A stretch of DNA of 64,000 nt from Bacillota bacterium (GTDB lineage Bacteria; Bacillota; Clostridia; Acetivibrionales; DTU013). Shown piece after piece: positions 9,242 through 19,800 of the stretch. The translations under genes and the position numbers were made by a program. The stretch is taken from positions 1-64,000 of the forward strand of contig JAEZLF010000152.1 in the NCBI GenBank assembly GCA_023435925.1, given 5' to 3'. Below the pieces are notes generated by a model. That model did not search any database, had not been told where the DNA came from, and saw only the letters and a list, made by a program, of their open reading frames with translations. Each line of letters starts with the position of its first letter. Within the stretch, counting starts at the first letter, position 1.

Positions 9242-10120
9242 ATGTTTGGTTATATCGTTCCGGAAAAACCGGAAATGAAAATAAAGGAATACGAACTTTT
9301 TAGAGCGTATTACTGCGGTGTGTGTAAATCAATCAGCAAAAGGCATGGACAGCTGGAGCGGCTGACATTAAACTATGACTCCACTTTTTTGGCGATTCTG
9401 TTGTCTGCAGTCGCCGGTGATCCTCTCAATGTGGGAAAAATGCGTTGTATTGCTCATCCTGTTGAGAGAAGACACATCATCCGGGATAACGGTATTATTG
9501 ATTACGCCTCAGACATGAATGTTTTGTTGGCGTATTATAATTTAGAGGATAAACGCCGGGATGGTAATGCAGTTGTACCGACAGCGGCAATGGTCGTGTT
9601 GGGAAGGGCATTCAGAAAGCTGAAGAAAAGATATGCCGGTCAGTGCTCCGTCATTGAGAAAAGACTGGACGATCTGGTACAGCTGGAAAAAGCGAAGTGC
9701 GCTTCTATGGATATGGCTGCAGAACCCTTCGCAAAGCTGATGGAAGAGGTTACTGCCTATAAACCGTTATGCGGCAATGAGAAAAATGAAAAAACTTTGA
9801 GATGGATCGGTTATAATCTGGGGAAATGGATTTATCTTCTGGATGCCTATGATGATATGGAGAAGGATATACAGTCAAAAAACTATAACCCTCTAATATA
9901 TCAGTATTCATATGACAATACCGATGTTGCTTCTTTCAAAGACAAAATTAAGGACAGGGTAGAGTTTAACCTGACCTATTCGCTGAATGAAATTTCACGG
10001 GCGTTTGAACTGCTGGATATCAGGGCAAATAAAGAGATACTTGAAAACATCATCTACATGGGTATGCTCAGAAAGACGGAAAAAATTCTTGGAATGGGGA
10101 GATGTAATAGCATTGAATAA
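9242..10120 (+). CDS. DUF5685 family protein
   Basis: A 292-residue soluble protein of the clostridial DUF5685 family, function unknown. The N-terminus MFGYIVPEKPEMKIKE and the following YYCGVCKSISKRHGQ are characteristic, with a CxxC pair early and further conserved Asp/His and Cys positions. The second half is helical (for example WIYLLDAYDDMEKDIQSKNY, where Asp-rich residues could bind metal, as in helical prenyltransferase-like folds; that comparison is only an impression). It follows pgsA by 11 bases and overlaps the DnaJ gene by 8 bases, so the three are likely co-translated. The DUF5685-DnaJ pairing suggests they act together. Confidence 0.75.
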   Translation: MFGYIVPEKPEMKIKEYELFRAYYCGVCKSISKRHGQLERLTLNYDSTFLAILLSAVAGDPLNVGKMRCIAHPVERRHIIRDNGIIDYASDMNVLLAYYNLEDKRRDGNAVVPTAAMVVLGRAFRKLKKRYAGQCSVIEKRLDDLVQLEKAKCASMDMAAEPFAKLMEEVTAYKPLCGNEKNEKTLRWIGYNLGKWIYLLDAYDDMEKDIQSKNYNPLIYQYSYDNTDVASFKDKIKDRVEFNLTYSLNEISRAFELLDIRANKEILENIIYMGMLRKTEKILGMGRCNSIE

Positions 10121-10733
10121 TCCATATGAAGTTCTCGGAATCAAAGAAGGTGCTAGTGAGGATGAAATTAAAAAAGCCTATAGAGAGATGGTCAAAAAAT
10201 ACCATCCGGATCAATACCAGGATAACCCGCTGTCAAAGCTCGCGGAGGAAAAGCTGCGAGAAGTAAATGAGGCGTATGATTATCTGATGAAGAATTCTGC
10301 TCCGGGACGTGATACCTCATATCGTAGCAGCGGCAGCAGCGGTTGGAGCGGACAGCAGGGTGACAATGAGTTCTATAATAAGGTGAGAAGTCATATCAAT
10401 AGCGGAAATGTCCAGTCAGCGGAAGATTTGCTTGACCGCAACAGCAACCGGACAGCACCCTGGTACTACCTGAAAGGCCTGATATTCATGCGCAAGGGAT
10501 GGTATGACGAAGCTTATACCCATTTGCAGCAAGCGGTCAATATGGATCCTTCCAATTATGAATACAGAAATGCATTGAACCGTATGAGTCAATCCAACAA
10601 TGTGTACAGGACGAATTCATACAATAAAGGCTATAACAACGGCAATCCGGACCTTTGTACCTTATGCCAGTGTCTATGGTGCTCCGATTGCTGTTGCGAA
10701 TGTGCCGGCGCAGATTTGATTAGCTGCTGCTGA
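10113..10733 (+). CDS. DnaJ-domain protein with TPR-like region and cysteine-rich tail
   Basis: A 206-residue protein with an N-terminal J domain: NPYEVLGIKEGASEDEIKKAY followed by the diagnostic HPD in KKYHPDQYQD, so it should stimulate an Hsp70 partner. A Ser/Gly-rich linker follows, then TPR-like helices around residues 95-150 (WYYLKGLIFMRKGWYDEAYT). The end is very rich in cysteine: CTLCQCLWCSDCCCEC and a terminal CC. It is not full-length DnaJ because the G/F-zinc-finger architecture is missing. The TTG at 10113 is the only start that gives a J domain from residue 1; GGGGA lies 12 bases upstream, and the start overlaps the stop of the DUF5685 gene, implying translational coupling. The cysteine tail may bind metal or be lipidated; neither is shown. 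Confidence 0.85.
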   Translation: MNNPYEVLGIKEGASEDEIKKAYREMVKKYHPDQYQDNPLSKLAEEKLREVNEAYDYLMKNSAPGRDTSYRSSGSSGWSGQQGDNEFYNKVRSHINSGNVQSAEDLLDRNSNRTAPWYYLKGLIFMRKGWYDEAYTHLQQAVNMDPSNYEYRNALNRMSQSNNVYRTNSYNKGYNNGNPDLCTLCQCLWCSDCCCECAGADLISCC

Positions 10734-10820
10734 TGCTGACGGGGATCTGGTCAGCTGCTGCTGAATATAGGATGATCCGGTCTGCGGTGTGGCAATGGGT
10801 TATCAACGCGGAGGAATTGA

Positions 10821-11342
10821 ATGAATAATCATACGCTGAATACGAAAAAGGTTGCGTTAAACGGTATTCTGGGAGCACTTGCTGTAACATGTCTTGTACT
10901 GGCGACTGTGATGCCTGTCAACAGACTTTCATTTTACGCATTGAGTTCCTTTTTTGTTGCGGTTGTTATAGTCGAGAGCGGAAGCAGGGCAGGCTGGATC
11001 TTTTATGCGGCAACAAGTCTTCTTTCATTGATGGTTGTGCCTGAAAAGCTCGGCATTGTGCCTTATGTTATTTTTTTCGGAATATACGGCATTGTGAAAT
11101 ACTATGTTGAAAAGCTGAATAAAATCATTCCGGAGTATGCAATAAAGTTTGTGTACTTCAATGTTTGCGTGGGAGTTGCATTACTGACGGTCAGCTCGCT
11201 ATTTGGGAACAGCATTGTTGTCAAGCTGCCATGGGGGCTGGTTGTGATTGCTCTGGAGATCATTTTTTTTATTTATGATTTTGTATATACTTTATTTATC
11301 AATTATTACAGGGACAAACTAAGACCTCGGCTGAGATTGTAA
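10821..11342 (+). CDS. Small multi-pass membrane protein
   Basis: A 173-residue protein with about five hydrophobic helices, starting after a short charged N-terminus (NNHTLNTKKVALNGILGALA). The N-terminal pattern resembles the substrate-binding S components of ECF vitamin transporters, but I cannot identify a substrate or confirm the family. CGGAGG lies just before the ATG. It ends with a basic tail (YRDKLRPRLRL), consistent with a cytoplasmic C-terminus. It is 18 bases upstream of mutS2 and probably co-transcribed with it. Confidence 0.65.
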   Translation: MNNHTLNTKKVALNGILGALAVTCLVLATVMPVNRLSFYALSSFFVAVVIVESGSRAGWIFYAATSLLSLMVVPEKLGIVPYVIFFGIYGIVKYYVEKLNKIIPEYAIKFVYFNVCVGVALLTVSSLFGNSIVVKLPWGLVVIALEIIFFIYDFVYTLFINYYRDKLRPRLRL

Positions 11343-11359
11343 AAAGAAAGGCGATCATT

Positions 11360-13744
11360 GTGGAAGATAAAACCTTAAGAATACTTGAGTTTGACAAGAT
11401 AGTAAAAAAACTGACCGGAATGTGTGCTTCGGAGCTTGGCAGGGAGCTTGCCGAAGAAATGGAGCCTCAAAGAGATCTGTTACATATAACCGGAATGCTC
11501 AAGGAAACAACAGATGCTGTGGATTTCATCCTCAGAAGAGGCAGTCCTCCACTGGGAGGCCTGCATGATGTCCGCAGCAACCTGAAACGGGTTGAGCTGG
11601 GCTCTGTGTTGAATCCTGGCGAGCTGTTGCGGATTGGAGACACACTGCGGGCAGCCAGGAATCTGAAAAAATATTCTTCGATTGCGGACAGGACGGATTC
11701 GGAAGGCACAAATTATATCAGCGGACTGATTGATTCTCTTGAATCCAATAAGCGTATTGAAGATAAGATCAATATGGCAATTGTGAACGAGGAAGAAATT
11801 TCGGACAGTGCCAGCACAACATTATCAAATATCAGGAGGCAGATCAAGGAACAGCAGAATTCCATCAAAGAAAAGCTCAATAGTATGATGAGATCTGCCA
11901 CATATCAGAAGCTGATGCAGGACTCCATTGTGACCATGAGAGGCGACAGATATGTTGTGCCTGTGAAAGCGGAGTTTAAAAATGATGTGCCCGGTTTGGT
12001 ACATGACTCATCAGCCAGCGGTTCCACTGTTTTTATAGAGCCTATGGCAGTGGTGGAGGCTAATAACAGTATCAAACAGCTTAAAGTCAAGGAGCAGCTG
12101 GAGATTGAGCGTATACTGCACGAGCTCACTGCAGACATTGCAGATATTCTTGAACCCTTAAAATACAACATGGGGCTTTTTGCCGATATTGATTTTGCTT
12201 TTGCCAAAGCAAAGCTGAGTCTTGACTTAAAATGCGTTTGCCCTAAGCTTAATGTTGAAAAGCGAGTCCATATTAAGAAAGGCAGACATCCCCTCCTGGA
12301 CAGCAAAATTGTAGTCCCGATAAACCTGTGGGTGGGAAATGGTTTCAATACACTTGTGGTGACAGGACCTAATACAGGCGGAAAAACAGTCACATTAAAA
12401 ACACTTGGGCTTTTCACGTTGATGGCGCAGTCGGGTCTTCACGTACCAGCGGCAGAAGGGACAGAACTAAGTATTTTTAACCGTATTTTCGCAGATATCG
12501 GTGATGAGCAAAGCATTGAACAAAGCCTTAGCACGTTTTCTTCCCATATGACCAATATTGTTAAAATACTGGCTGAAGCAGATGAGAATTCGCTGGTGCT
12601 TTTTGATGAGCTTGGTGCCGGTACAGACCCTACAGAGGGAGCCGCGCTTGCGATGGCAATCCTTGAAAGGCTTCATCACATGGGTGCTACCACCGTTGCT
12701 ACCACGCATTACAGTGAGTTGAAGGTCTATGCCCTTACAACGGAAGGAGTAGAGAATGCCTGTTGTGAATTTGATGTGGAAACGCTGCGGCCTACCTACA
12801 ATCTGCTGATCGGGGTACCAGGGAAGAGCAATGCTTTTGCAATATCCCGACGATTAGGACTTCAGGAGGATATACTGGAAAAAGCCAGGGAATTCTTATC
12901 CGGTGAAGAAATAGAGTTTGAAGATATTCTGATGACAATTGAGAAAAACCGAAGCGATACAGAGAAAGAAAGATTAAAAGCAGAAACCTTCCGGTTGGAA
13001 ATTGAGGGATTGAAAAAGGAGCTGGAGGACCAAAAGCAAAAACTGTCGGTGCAAAAGGACAAGCTGCTGCGGGAGGCCAAAGAAGAGGCCAGGAAAGTAC
13101 TCCTCAACGCGAAGCAGGATGTGGAAGACATGCTTGAGGAAATGAAGCGCGCCGCAAAAGAGCAGGATGAGGTTTTGAGAAATAAAGCAGCCGAAGAAGT
13201 TCGGGCAAAGCTGAGAAATGATATTAGCGGGCTTGAAGGTGCTATTTCTGAAAGTTTGTTCCCAAGACAGGGGTATATAAAGCCACCGGAGAATCTGAAA
13301 CCGGGAGACAGTGTTTTGATCGTCAACCTGAATCAGAAGGGTACGGTTATTACGCCTCCCGACAAAGCCGGAGAAGCCATCATTCAAGCCGGAATAATGA
13401 AGATCAATGTTCATGTAACGAATCTGAAGCTTGTGGATGAGCAGGCCATAGAGACACGTAAATCCGGTGCGGGAAGGATTGGTATGTCCAAATCCATGAA
13501 TGTCTCTTCCAGGGCGGATATCAGAGGCTTAAATGTGGACGAGGCTGTCGAAATACTGGGCAAGTTCCTGGATGATGCAGCTATTGCCGGTCTTTCAGAG
13601 GTTACAGTCATTCATGGGAAGGGTACAGGTATGCTGCGAAATGGTGTTCATCAATTCTTAAAATCAAATAGTCATGTCAAGGACTATCGGCTTGGGAAAT
13701 ATGGCGAGGGCGAATCTGGAGTCACAATAGTAACATTAAAGTAA
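11360..13744 (+). CDS. mutS2: Endonuclease MutS2
   Basis: A 794-residue MutS-family protein. MutS2 lacks the mismatch-recognition domain; it is tied to suppression of homologous recombination and, in Bacillus, to sensing and rescue of collided ribosomes. Visible parts are the clamp/lever region, the ATPase with Walker A GPNTGGKTVT and Walker B LVLFDELGAGTDPTEGAAL, a long coiled coil (about residues 520-640) and a C-terminal Smr nuclease domain with DIRGLNVDEAVE and VIHGKGTGMLRNGV. The length matches the family. The start is GTG at 11360 with AGAAAGG upstream. A clear terminator follows at 13758. Confidence 0.96.
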   Translation: MEDKTLRILEFDKIVKKLTGMCASELGRELAEEMEPQRDLLHITGMLKETTDAVDFILRRGSPPLGGLHDVRSNLKRVELGSVLNPGELLRIGDTLRAARNLKKYSSIADRTDSEGTNYISGLIDSLESNKRIEDKINMAIVNEEEISDSASTTLSNIRRQIKEQQNSIKEKLNSMMRSATYQKLMQDSIVTMRGDRYVVPVKAEFKNDVPGLVHDSSASGSTVFIEPMAVVEANNSIKQLKVKEQLEIERILHELTADIADILEPLKYNMGLFADIDFAFAKAKLSLDLKCVCPKLNVEKRVHIKKGRHPLLDSKIVVPINLWVGNGFNTLVVTGPNTGGKTVTLKTLGLFTLMAQSGLHVPAAEGTELSIFNRIFADIGDEQSIEQSLSTFSSHMTNIVKILAEADENSLVLFDELGAGTDPTEGAALAMAILERLHHMGATTVATTHYSELKVYALTTEGVENACCEFDVETLRPTYNLLIGVPGKSNAFAISRRLGLQEDILEKAREFLSGEEIEFEDILMTIEKNRSDTEKERLKAETFRLEIEGLKKELEDQKQKLSVQKDKLLREAKEEARKVLLNAKQDVEDMLEEMKRAAKEQDEVLRNKAAEEVRAKLRNDISGLEGAISESLFPRQGYIKPPENLKPGDSVLIVNLNQKGTVITPPDKAGEAIIQAGIMKINVHVTNLKLVDEQAIETRKSGAGRIGMSKSMNVSSRADIRGLNVDEAVEILGKFLDDAAIAGLSEVTVIHGKGTGMLRNGVHQFLKSNSHVKDYRLGKYGEGESGVTIVTLK

Positions 13745-13757
13745 GAAAAATACAAAC

Positions 13758-13791
13758 AAAATGTGAATTTTAACAAAAATTCACATTTTTT
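13758..13791 (+). terminator. Intrinsic terminator after mutS2
   Basis: A 14-base perfect stem, AAAATGTGAATTTT (13758-13771) with its complement at 13776-13789, loop AACA, followed by T residues. Because the arms are AT-rich and symmetrical it could act in both directions. Confidence 0.85.
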
Positions 13792-13794
13792 ATC

Positions 13795-13823
13795 TTGTAT
13801 TTCTTTCCAATAACCAATATAAT
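13795..13823 (+). promoter_or_regulatory. Promoter of the NRPS-kinase-regulator unit
   Basis: TTGTAT at 13795-13800 and TATAAT at 13818-13823 with exactly 17 bases between, directly after the mutS2 terminator and about 70 bases before the NRPS start. Confidence 0.7.
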
Positions 13824-13890
13824 TTATTTATATAGGATTTTATGTCGTCAAACATTATGATACCCCACTTATGATAACGAGGTGATCGCC

Positions 13891-16800
13891 TTGCACAATA
13901 ATATTGATTTTTATCCTCTTACCCATCCACAAAAGGCAGTCTGGTTTACTGAAAAGCTGCACCCGGGCACATCCATCGGCAATGTCGCCGCAACTCTAAG
14001 AATGAAAGGAACAATCGATTTTTCAGTCCTTGAAAAGGCTATTAATCTGTTTATAAAAAATAATGATTCCATGCGTCTTCGTATTATTGAGATAGATGGA
14101 GAGCCGAAACAATATTTTTCAGAATATCAATATCATACATTTGAGACCATAGATTTTTCTGGTATGGATATCAACGAGTTATACAAATGGGATTCATTAC
14201 AATCAAAAACTCCGCTGGAATTGATTGATTCAGATTTATTTTACTTTGTACTGATAAAATTAAGTGATAATGATAACGGGTTTTACGTTAAATGCCACCA
14301 TTTGATTGCAGATGCATGGTCCATGAATCTGCTCGGAAGCAGGATCATGCATATTTATTATGCAATGAAAGGTGAAAGTGAGATTCCTGAGTTGTATACT
14401 CCTTCTTATACTGACTTCATGATGAGTGAAGATCAATATATGGCTTCAAACAGATATATCAAGGATCAGGAATATTGGGACAAGATATTTGAATCATTTC
14501 CCGAAAGGACTATATTAAAAGCAGATCCACCGGAGCATACCAGTATTAAAGCCAGACGGAAAACAATGATTGCACCAAAAAAACTCACTGCCAGGATTTA
14601 TCAATATTGCTATGAGAATAAAACTTCTGTTTTTTCTCTGTTTGTTGCCGCATTGTCGATGTATATCAACCGAGTGACTGATAAAAATGATATCATTTTA
14701 GGGACTACGACTTTGAACAGGCTTAATACGAAAGAAAAGGAAACAGTCGGTATGTTCAATAACATTGTCCCAATTCGTATTGATATGAATGACAACATGA
14801 ATTTTAGAACCCTCATTGAGAATGTATCAAGGGAAGGGCTTAAACTATTAAGGCATCAGAAATACCCATATGATTATATTTTGAAATCGGTCAGGGAGAA
14901 GCATCAGATTACGGATAATATCTTTAATATTGTGTTGATTTATCAAAATACAAAGCTTGATATGGACCATATCAAAGAAGAATTTTCCTCTAGGTGGCAT
15001 TTTAATGGTTATCAGGTAGATTCTCTGCATATTAGTATCAATGACAGAGAAAATGAAGGAAACCTTATTATTGACTATGACTATCAGACAGACTTGTTCC
15101 ATGCAAAAGAAATTGACTTTATTCATCAGAACATCATTAATGTTTTGTGGCATGCTTTGGACGATCCTGCGAAAACTGTCTCCAGATTGGAAATGCTCTC
15201 TGAAAAAGAGAAATGCAGAATACTACGAGAATTCAACAAGACCAAAATCATTTGCCCTGATGGGTTGGAAACTGATTCTTCGGAAGAATATCACAAAGCA
15301 ATGCTTAGAAAGATTCCAGCACAAACAAAATCCTATATTCTGGATAAAAATCTCAATCTTATGCCAATAGGAATTGCAGGGGATTTATTTATTTCAGGAA
15401 AAAGCATATCAAATGACAGGCGAAAGGAACTGGTGTTTTTAGATGGAGCCGGCTTACCAAATCCGTATTCCGATGGTGACAGACTTTATAGAACCGGTTA
15501 TAAAGCCAGATGGTACCCGGACGGAGACATATTGTATCTGGGAAGTGTTGTGCCGGGAAACTCATTGAAGTCTGAAAGAATTTATAATAAAAGTGAAATA
15601 GTAGTTGATATTTTATCCACTTTTACTGCTGAGCCTGTTGAAAGCTATATAAAATGGTGGGGAAGACAATTCGGATATCATTTAAAAATAAACTTCGCAG
15701 GATACAACCAGATATTTCAGGAGCTTTTGAACCCTGAAAGCTTATTATCAAAGAATAATGACGGAATCAACGTCATTCTGATAAGGTTTGAGGATTTTAT
15801 CAGATATGAAAACGGCTCTGATGAAGAAAAAATCAGTATACTGGAAAAAACACAGGAAGAGCTGAAGGACGCTTTTGGCAGTTTTGAGAGCAAAGCATCC
15901 ACTGTGGTGGGAATTTTCCCACTGGCGCCTTATTTGGATATGAGTATAGTACTGCAGCAAAAAATTGAAAAGATCAGTATGGATTTCAAAAGAGCGCTTG
16001 AAAAGCATAAAAATGTATTCATTCTGGATTTTTGTGAGATGCAGGCAATATACGGTATTCATGAGGTATTCGATTCTCTTCAGGATAAAGAGGCGCATAT
16101 GCCTTTTACAGAAGAATATTATGCAGCAATGGGAACTGAACTAGCGAGGAAAGTATGCGCGATTAGGAAGCAGACATTGAAGGTAATCGTACTGGATTGT
16201 GATAACACTCTGTGGAAAGGAATATGTGGAGAGCAGGGAGCTCTTGGTGTCCATATAACCGAACCTTACCGGCAGCTGCAGCAGTTTATGCTTCAGAAAT
16301 ATCAGGAAGGATTTTTGCTTGCAGTTTGCAGTAAAAACAATGAGAAGGATGTTCTTGAAGTCTTTGAAAAGAACCCCGGAATGATTTTAGAGAAAAAACA
16401 TTTTATTTCATGGAAAATCAACTGGAAAGAAAAAAGCATAAATATTAAAGAGATTGCAGAGGATTTAAATCTCGGCTTGGACAGCTTCATTTTCGTGGAT
16501 GATAATCCGCTGGAATGCTCCAAAATGGCGGAAAGCTGCCCTGAGGTATTAACTTTGCAGTTACCGTATGTAAATGAATACATACCACTGTTTCTGAAAC
16601 ATGTTTGGGCCTTTGACAAGGTGAGGATAACCAATGAAGATATTCTAAGGAATGAGATGTATGAGGCAGAGGCAAAAAGAAAAACGCTACAAAATGCAAA
16701 TAGTACCTTTAAGCAATTTATGCACAGTCTCCATTTGAAAGTCAGCATGAGGGTTATTACAGACGATGAAATTGAAAGAGCGGCACAGCTGACACATCGT

Positions 16801-19800
16801 ACAAATCAGTTTAATCTGAGCACGATCAGAAGAAGTGAAGAAGAATTGACTCTTTTATTAGAGAATAAATCCTATACAGGCTTTGTCGTTGAAGCGTCTG
16901 ATAGATTTGGGGATTATGGCATCATCGGACTTGTCCTTTTGTATGATGACCGGGAAAAGATCTTCATTGATACATTCCTGATGAGCTGCAGAATATTTGG
17001 CAGAAATGTGGAAAATGTTATGCTCGCAGGAATCGGAAGATTTGCCCGCGAGAGAAAACGAGAGAGGATAGAGGCCGCTTTTGTATCAACGGAAAAAAAT
17101 AAACCCACTTATGAATTTATTATTCTCAATAAGTGGGAACTTCTGATGGAAGCGGATAAGCGGCAGTTGTACTGCATAAAAACAGAAGAGCTGAAAAAGA
17201 AAGTAGAGGGTGTTGAGTTTTATTATAATAAGAAGTTTGCAGATGCTAATGCAGACGGATTATATAAAGGAAATGTGTGTTTGGAACACAAGGCAGGAGA
17301 GACCGCAAAGACTCATAGCAGCAGCTTCCTGCCGCAATATGATCCGGATTACAATGTGGAATCATATGAGCATATACGTCACAAGGAATATATCCTGCCA
17401 CTCAAATATTTGACGGCAGAAAAACTACTGCAAATTTCTTACGGGTATTGTTCTGATGCGACTTTGTCCGGATTTAATACTACTGAAAATGGGAAACAGG
17501 AAAAACTCCTGCACATTTGGAAAAGGTTATTAAAAACAGACAAGATTGAGATAGAGGATGATTTTTTTAAGCTTGGTGGTGACTCGTTGAGTGCTGTTAT
17601 TCTCCTATCAAACATCAGGAAAGAATTTGGCGTAGAGCTGGCCTTAAAGGATGTTTTCAGATCGGGTACCATTAAAAAGCTTGCACAGATTATTGCGGGG
17701 TCAAGCAGTAAAAAGGAGGAGCATATAGAACCCGTTGAACCCAAAGCGTATTATGATCTTTCTTCTGCACAGAAAAGAATGTATATACTCAATAAGATGG
17801 AAGGTCATTCTACAGTATATAATGAATGTCATAGAATTCTCATTGAAGGGAAACTGGATAGAAACAAGTTGGAATCCGCTTTCCAACAATTTGTAAACAG
17901 ACATGAAATTATGAGAACCGGATTTGAGATGATTGAATCGGGACCGGTTCAAATTGTATATGACGATGTAGACTTTAAAATTCCATTTGCAAAAGTAAAG
18001 GAAGAAGACGTACTTAAGGTGACGGATGAATTCATCCAGCCCTTTGATTTACGCAAACCGCCATTAATAAGAGCATCGTTGCTGGAGGTTGCTAAGGAAC
18101 GTCATATTCTTTTGTTAGATGTCCATCATATTATTATTGACGGAGCGTCTTTCGGTATATTGATTAAAGAAATTCAGGCTTTATACCGGGGCAGTGCATT
18201 GAGACCGTTGCGAATCCAATATAAGGACTTTGCAAATTGGCAAAATAAATACTTAGTGTCGAATGCAATAAAGAAGCAGGAAGAATACTGGAAGCAACAA
18301 TTTAGCGATGGAATACCGGTGCTGAATATGCCGACAGATCATCCAAGGCCCGCAGTACAAAGCTTTCATGGAAGATGGTACTATTTTAAACTGGACTCTA
18401 TTCAAACGGACAGACTAAAAAGCATTTGCGGCATAACAAACACAACACTGTTTATGCTGCTTTATGCTGCTTTTAATGTTTTGTTGCACCGATACTCCAG
18501 TCAGGAGGATATTGTTGTTGGAATTCCCGTATCCGGCAGAAATCATGAGGATGTAAAAAACATTGCAGGTATGTTTGTCAATACGCTGCCAATCAGAACG
18601 AGTCCTAAAAGTAACTGCAAATTCAGCGAGTATTTAGAGGCAGTAAAAGAAACGATATTAAAGGGACTGGAGAATCAGGATTATCAATATGAAAATTTGG
18701 TAGACAAACTCAGCGTACAGAGAGAGCTTAACAGAAATCCGCTGTTTGATATCCTGTTTTCGATGCAGAATACGGATATACCGGATATTCAGCTGGATGG
18801 CCTTTCTATGAAGCAGTGTAAAGTTGATAGTCACAAATCGAAATTTGATTTATCCCTGCTGGCAGCAGAAAAAAACAATGAATTAGAATTTGGATTGGAA
18901 TATTGCACAGATCTTTTTGAAGAGTATTCTATATTACGACTAAAGGATCATTTTTTGAATATTTTGAAGGACGTGTCAGACAACCTCCAAAAACCAATAT
19001 CCGAAATAGAAATATTAAGTGAAGAGGAAAAGAATAAAATCTTATATGAATTTAATAGTACACAGGCGGACTATCCCCGAGATAAGACCATACATCAATT
19101 GTTTGAAGAACAGGCAGCAAAAACACCGGATGATATTGCTGTTGTATTTGAGAATAAGGAATTGACATACTCCAGGCTTAATACGAGAGCGAATCAACTT
19201 GCAGCATTACTCAGGGATAAAGGTGTAGAACCCGGTGTAATTGTCGGAATTATGGTGAATCGATCATTGGAATTGGTTGTCGGGATTCTTGCTATCCTAA
19301 AAGCAGGTGGAGCCTATCTACCTGTCGATCCCGGTTACCCGGAGGAACGGATCAGATATATGCTTGAGGACAGCGGTATGAAGCTGCTACTGACCTCAAC
19401 TGCTCTTAACAGGCAAGCTTCTTTTGATGATATGATCTATATAAATGAGTGTTTTTCCGGTTTTGATGATGGCGTTTCTTGTTTTAACCTCACGAATTTG
19501 AATAAATCCAGTGATTTGCTTTATGTAGTATATACTTCTGGTTCTACAGGACAGCCTAAAGGCGTAATGCTCGAGCACAGGAACATGGCAAACTTAATAC
19601 ATTTTCAGTACACAAAGACAGGGATCAATTTTAAGGAAAGAACCATGCAATTTGCTTCAATGAGCTTTGATGTATGTTCGCAGGAAATATTTTCTGCGCT
19701 GCTTACTGGTGGCACATTGGCAATCCTGAGTGATCGGGACAAGAACCGGGTTAACAGTATGTGCGAATTTATTAGGGTACAAAATATTAGTGTCATGTTT

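Noticed and set aside
15330..15560. Adenylation-like segment in the first NRPS module as an active domain
   Set aside because: Only the late YILDxNL to YLG part is present. The ATP-binding TSGSTGxPKG-type loop, the A4-A5 pocket and the catalytic Lys region are missing.
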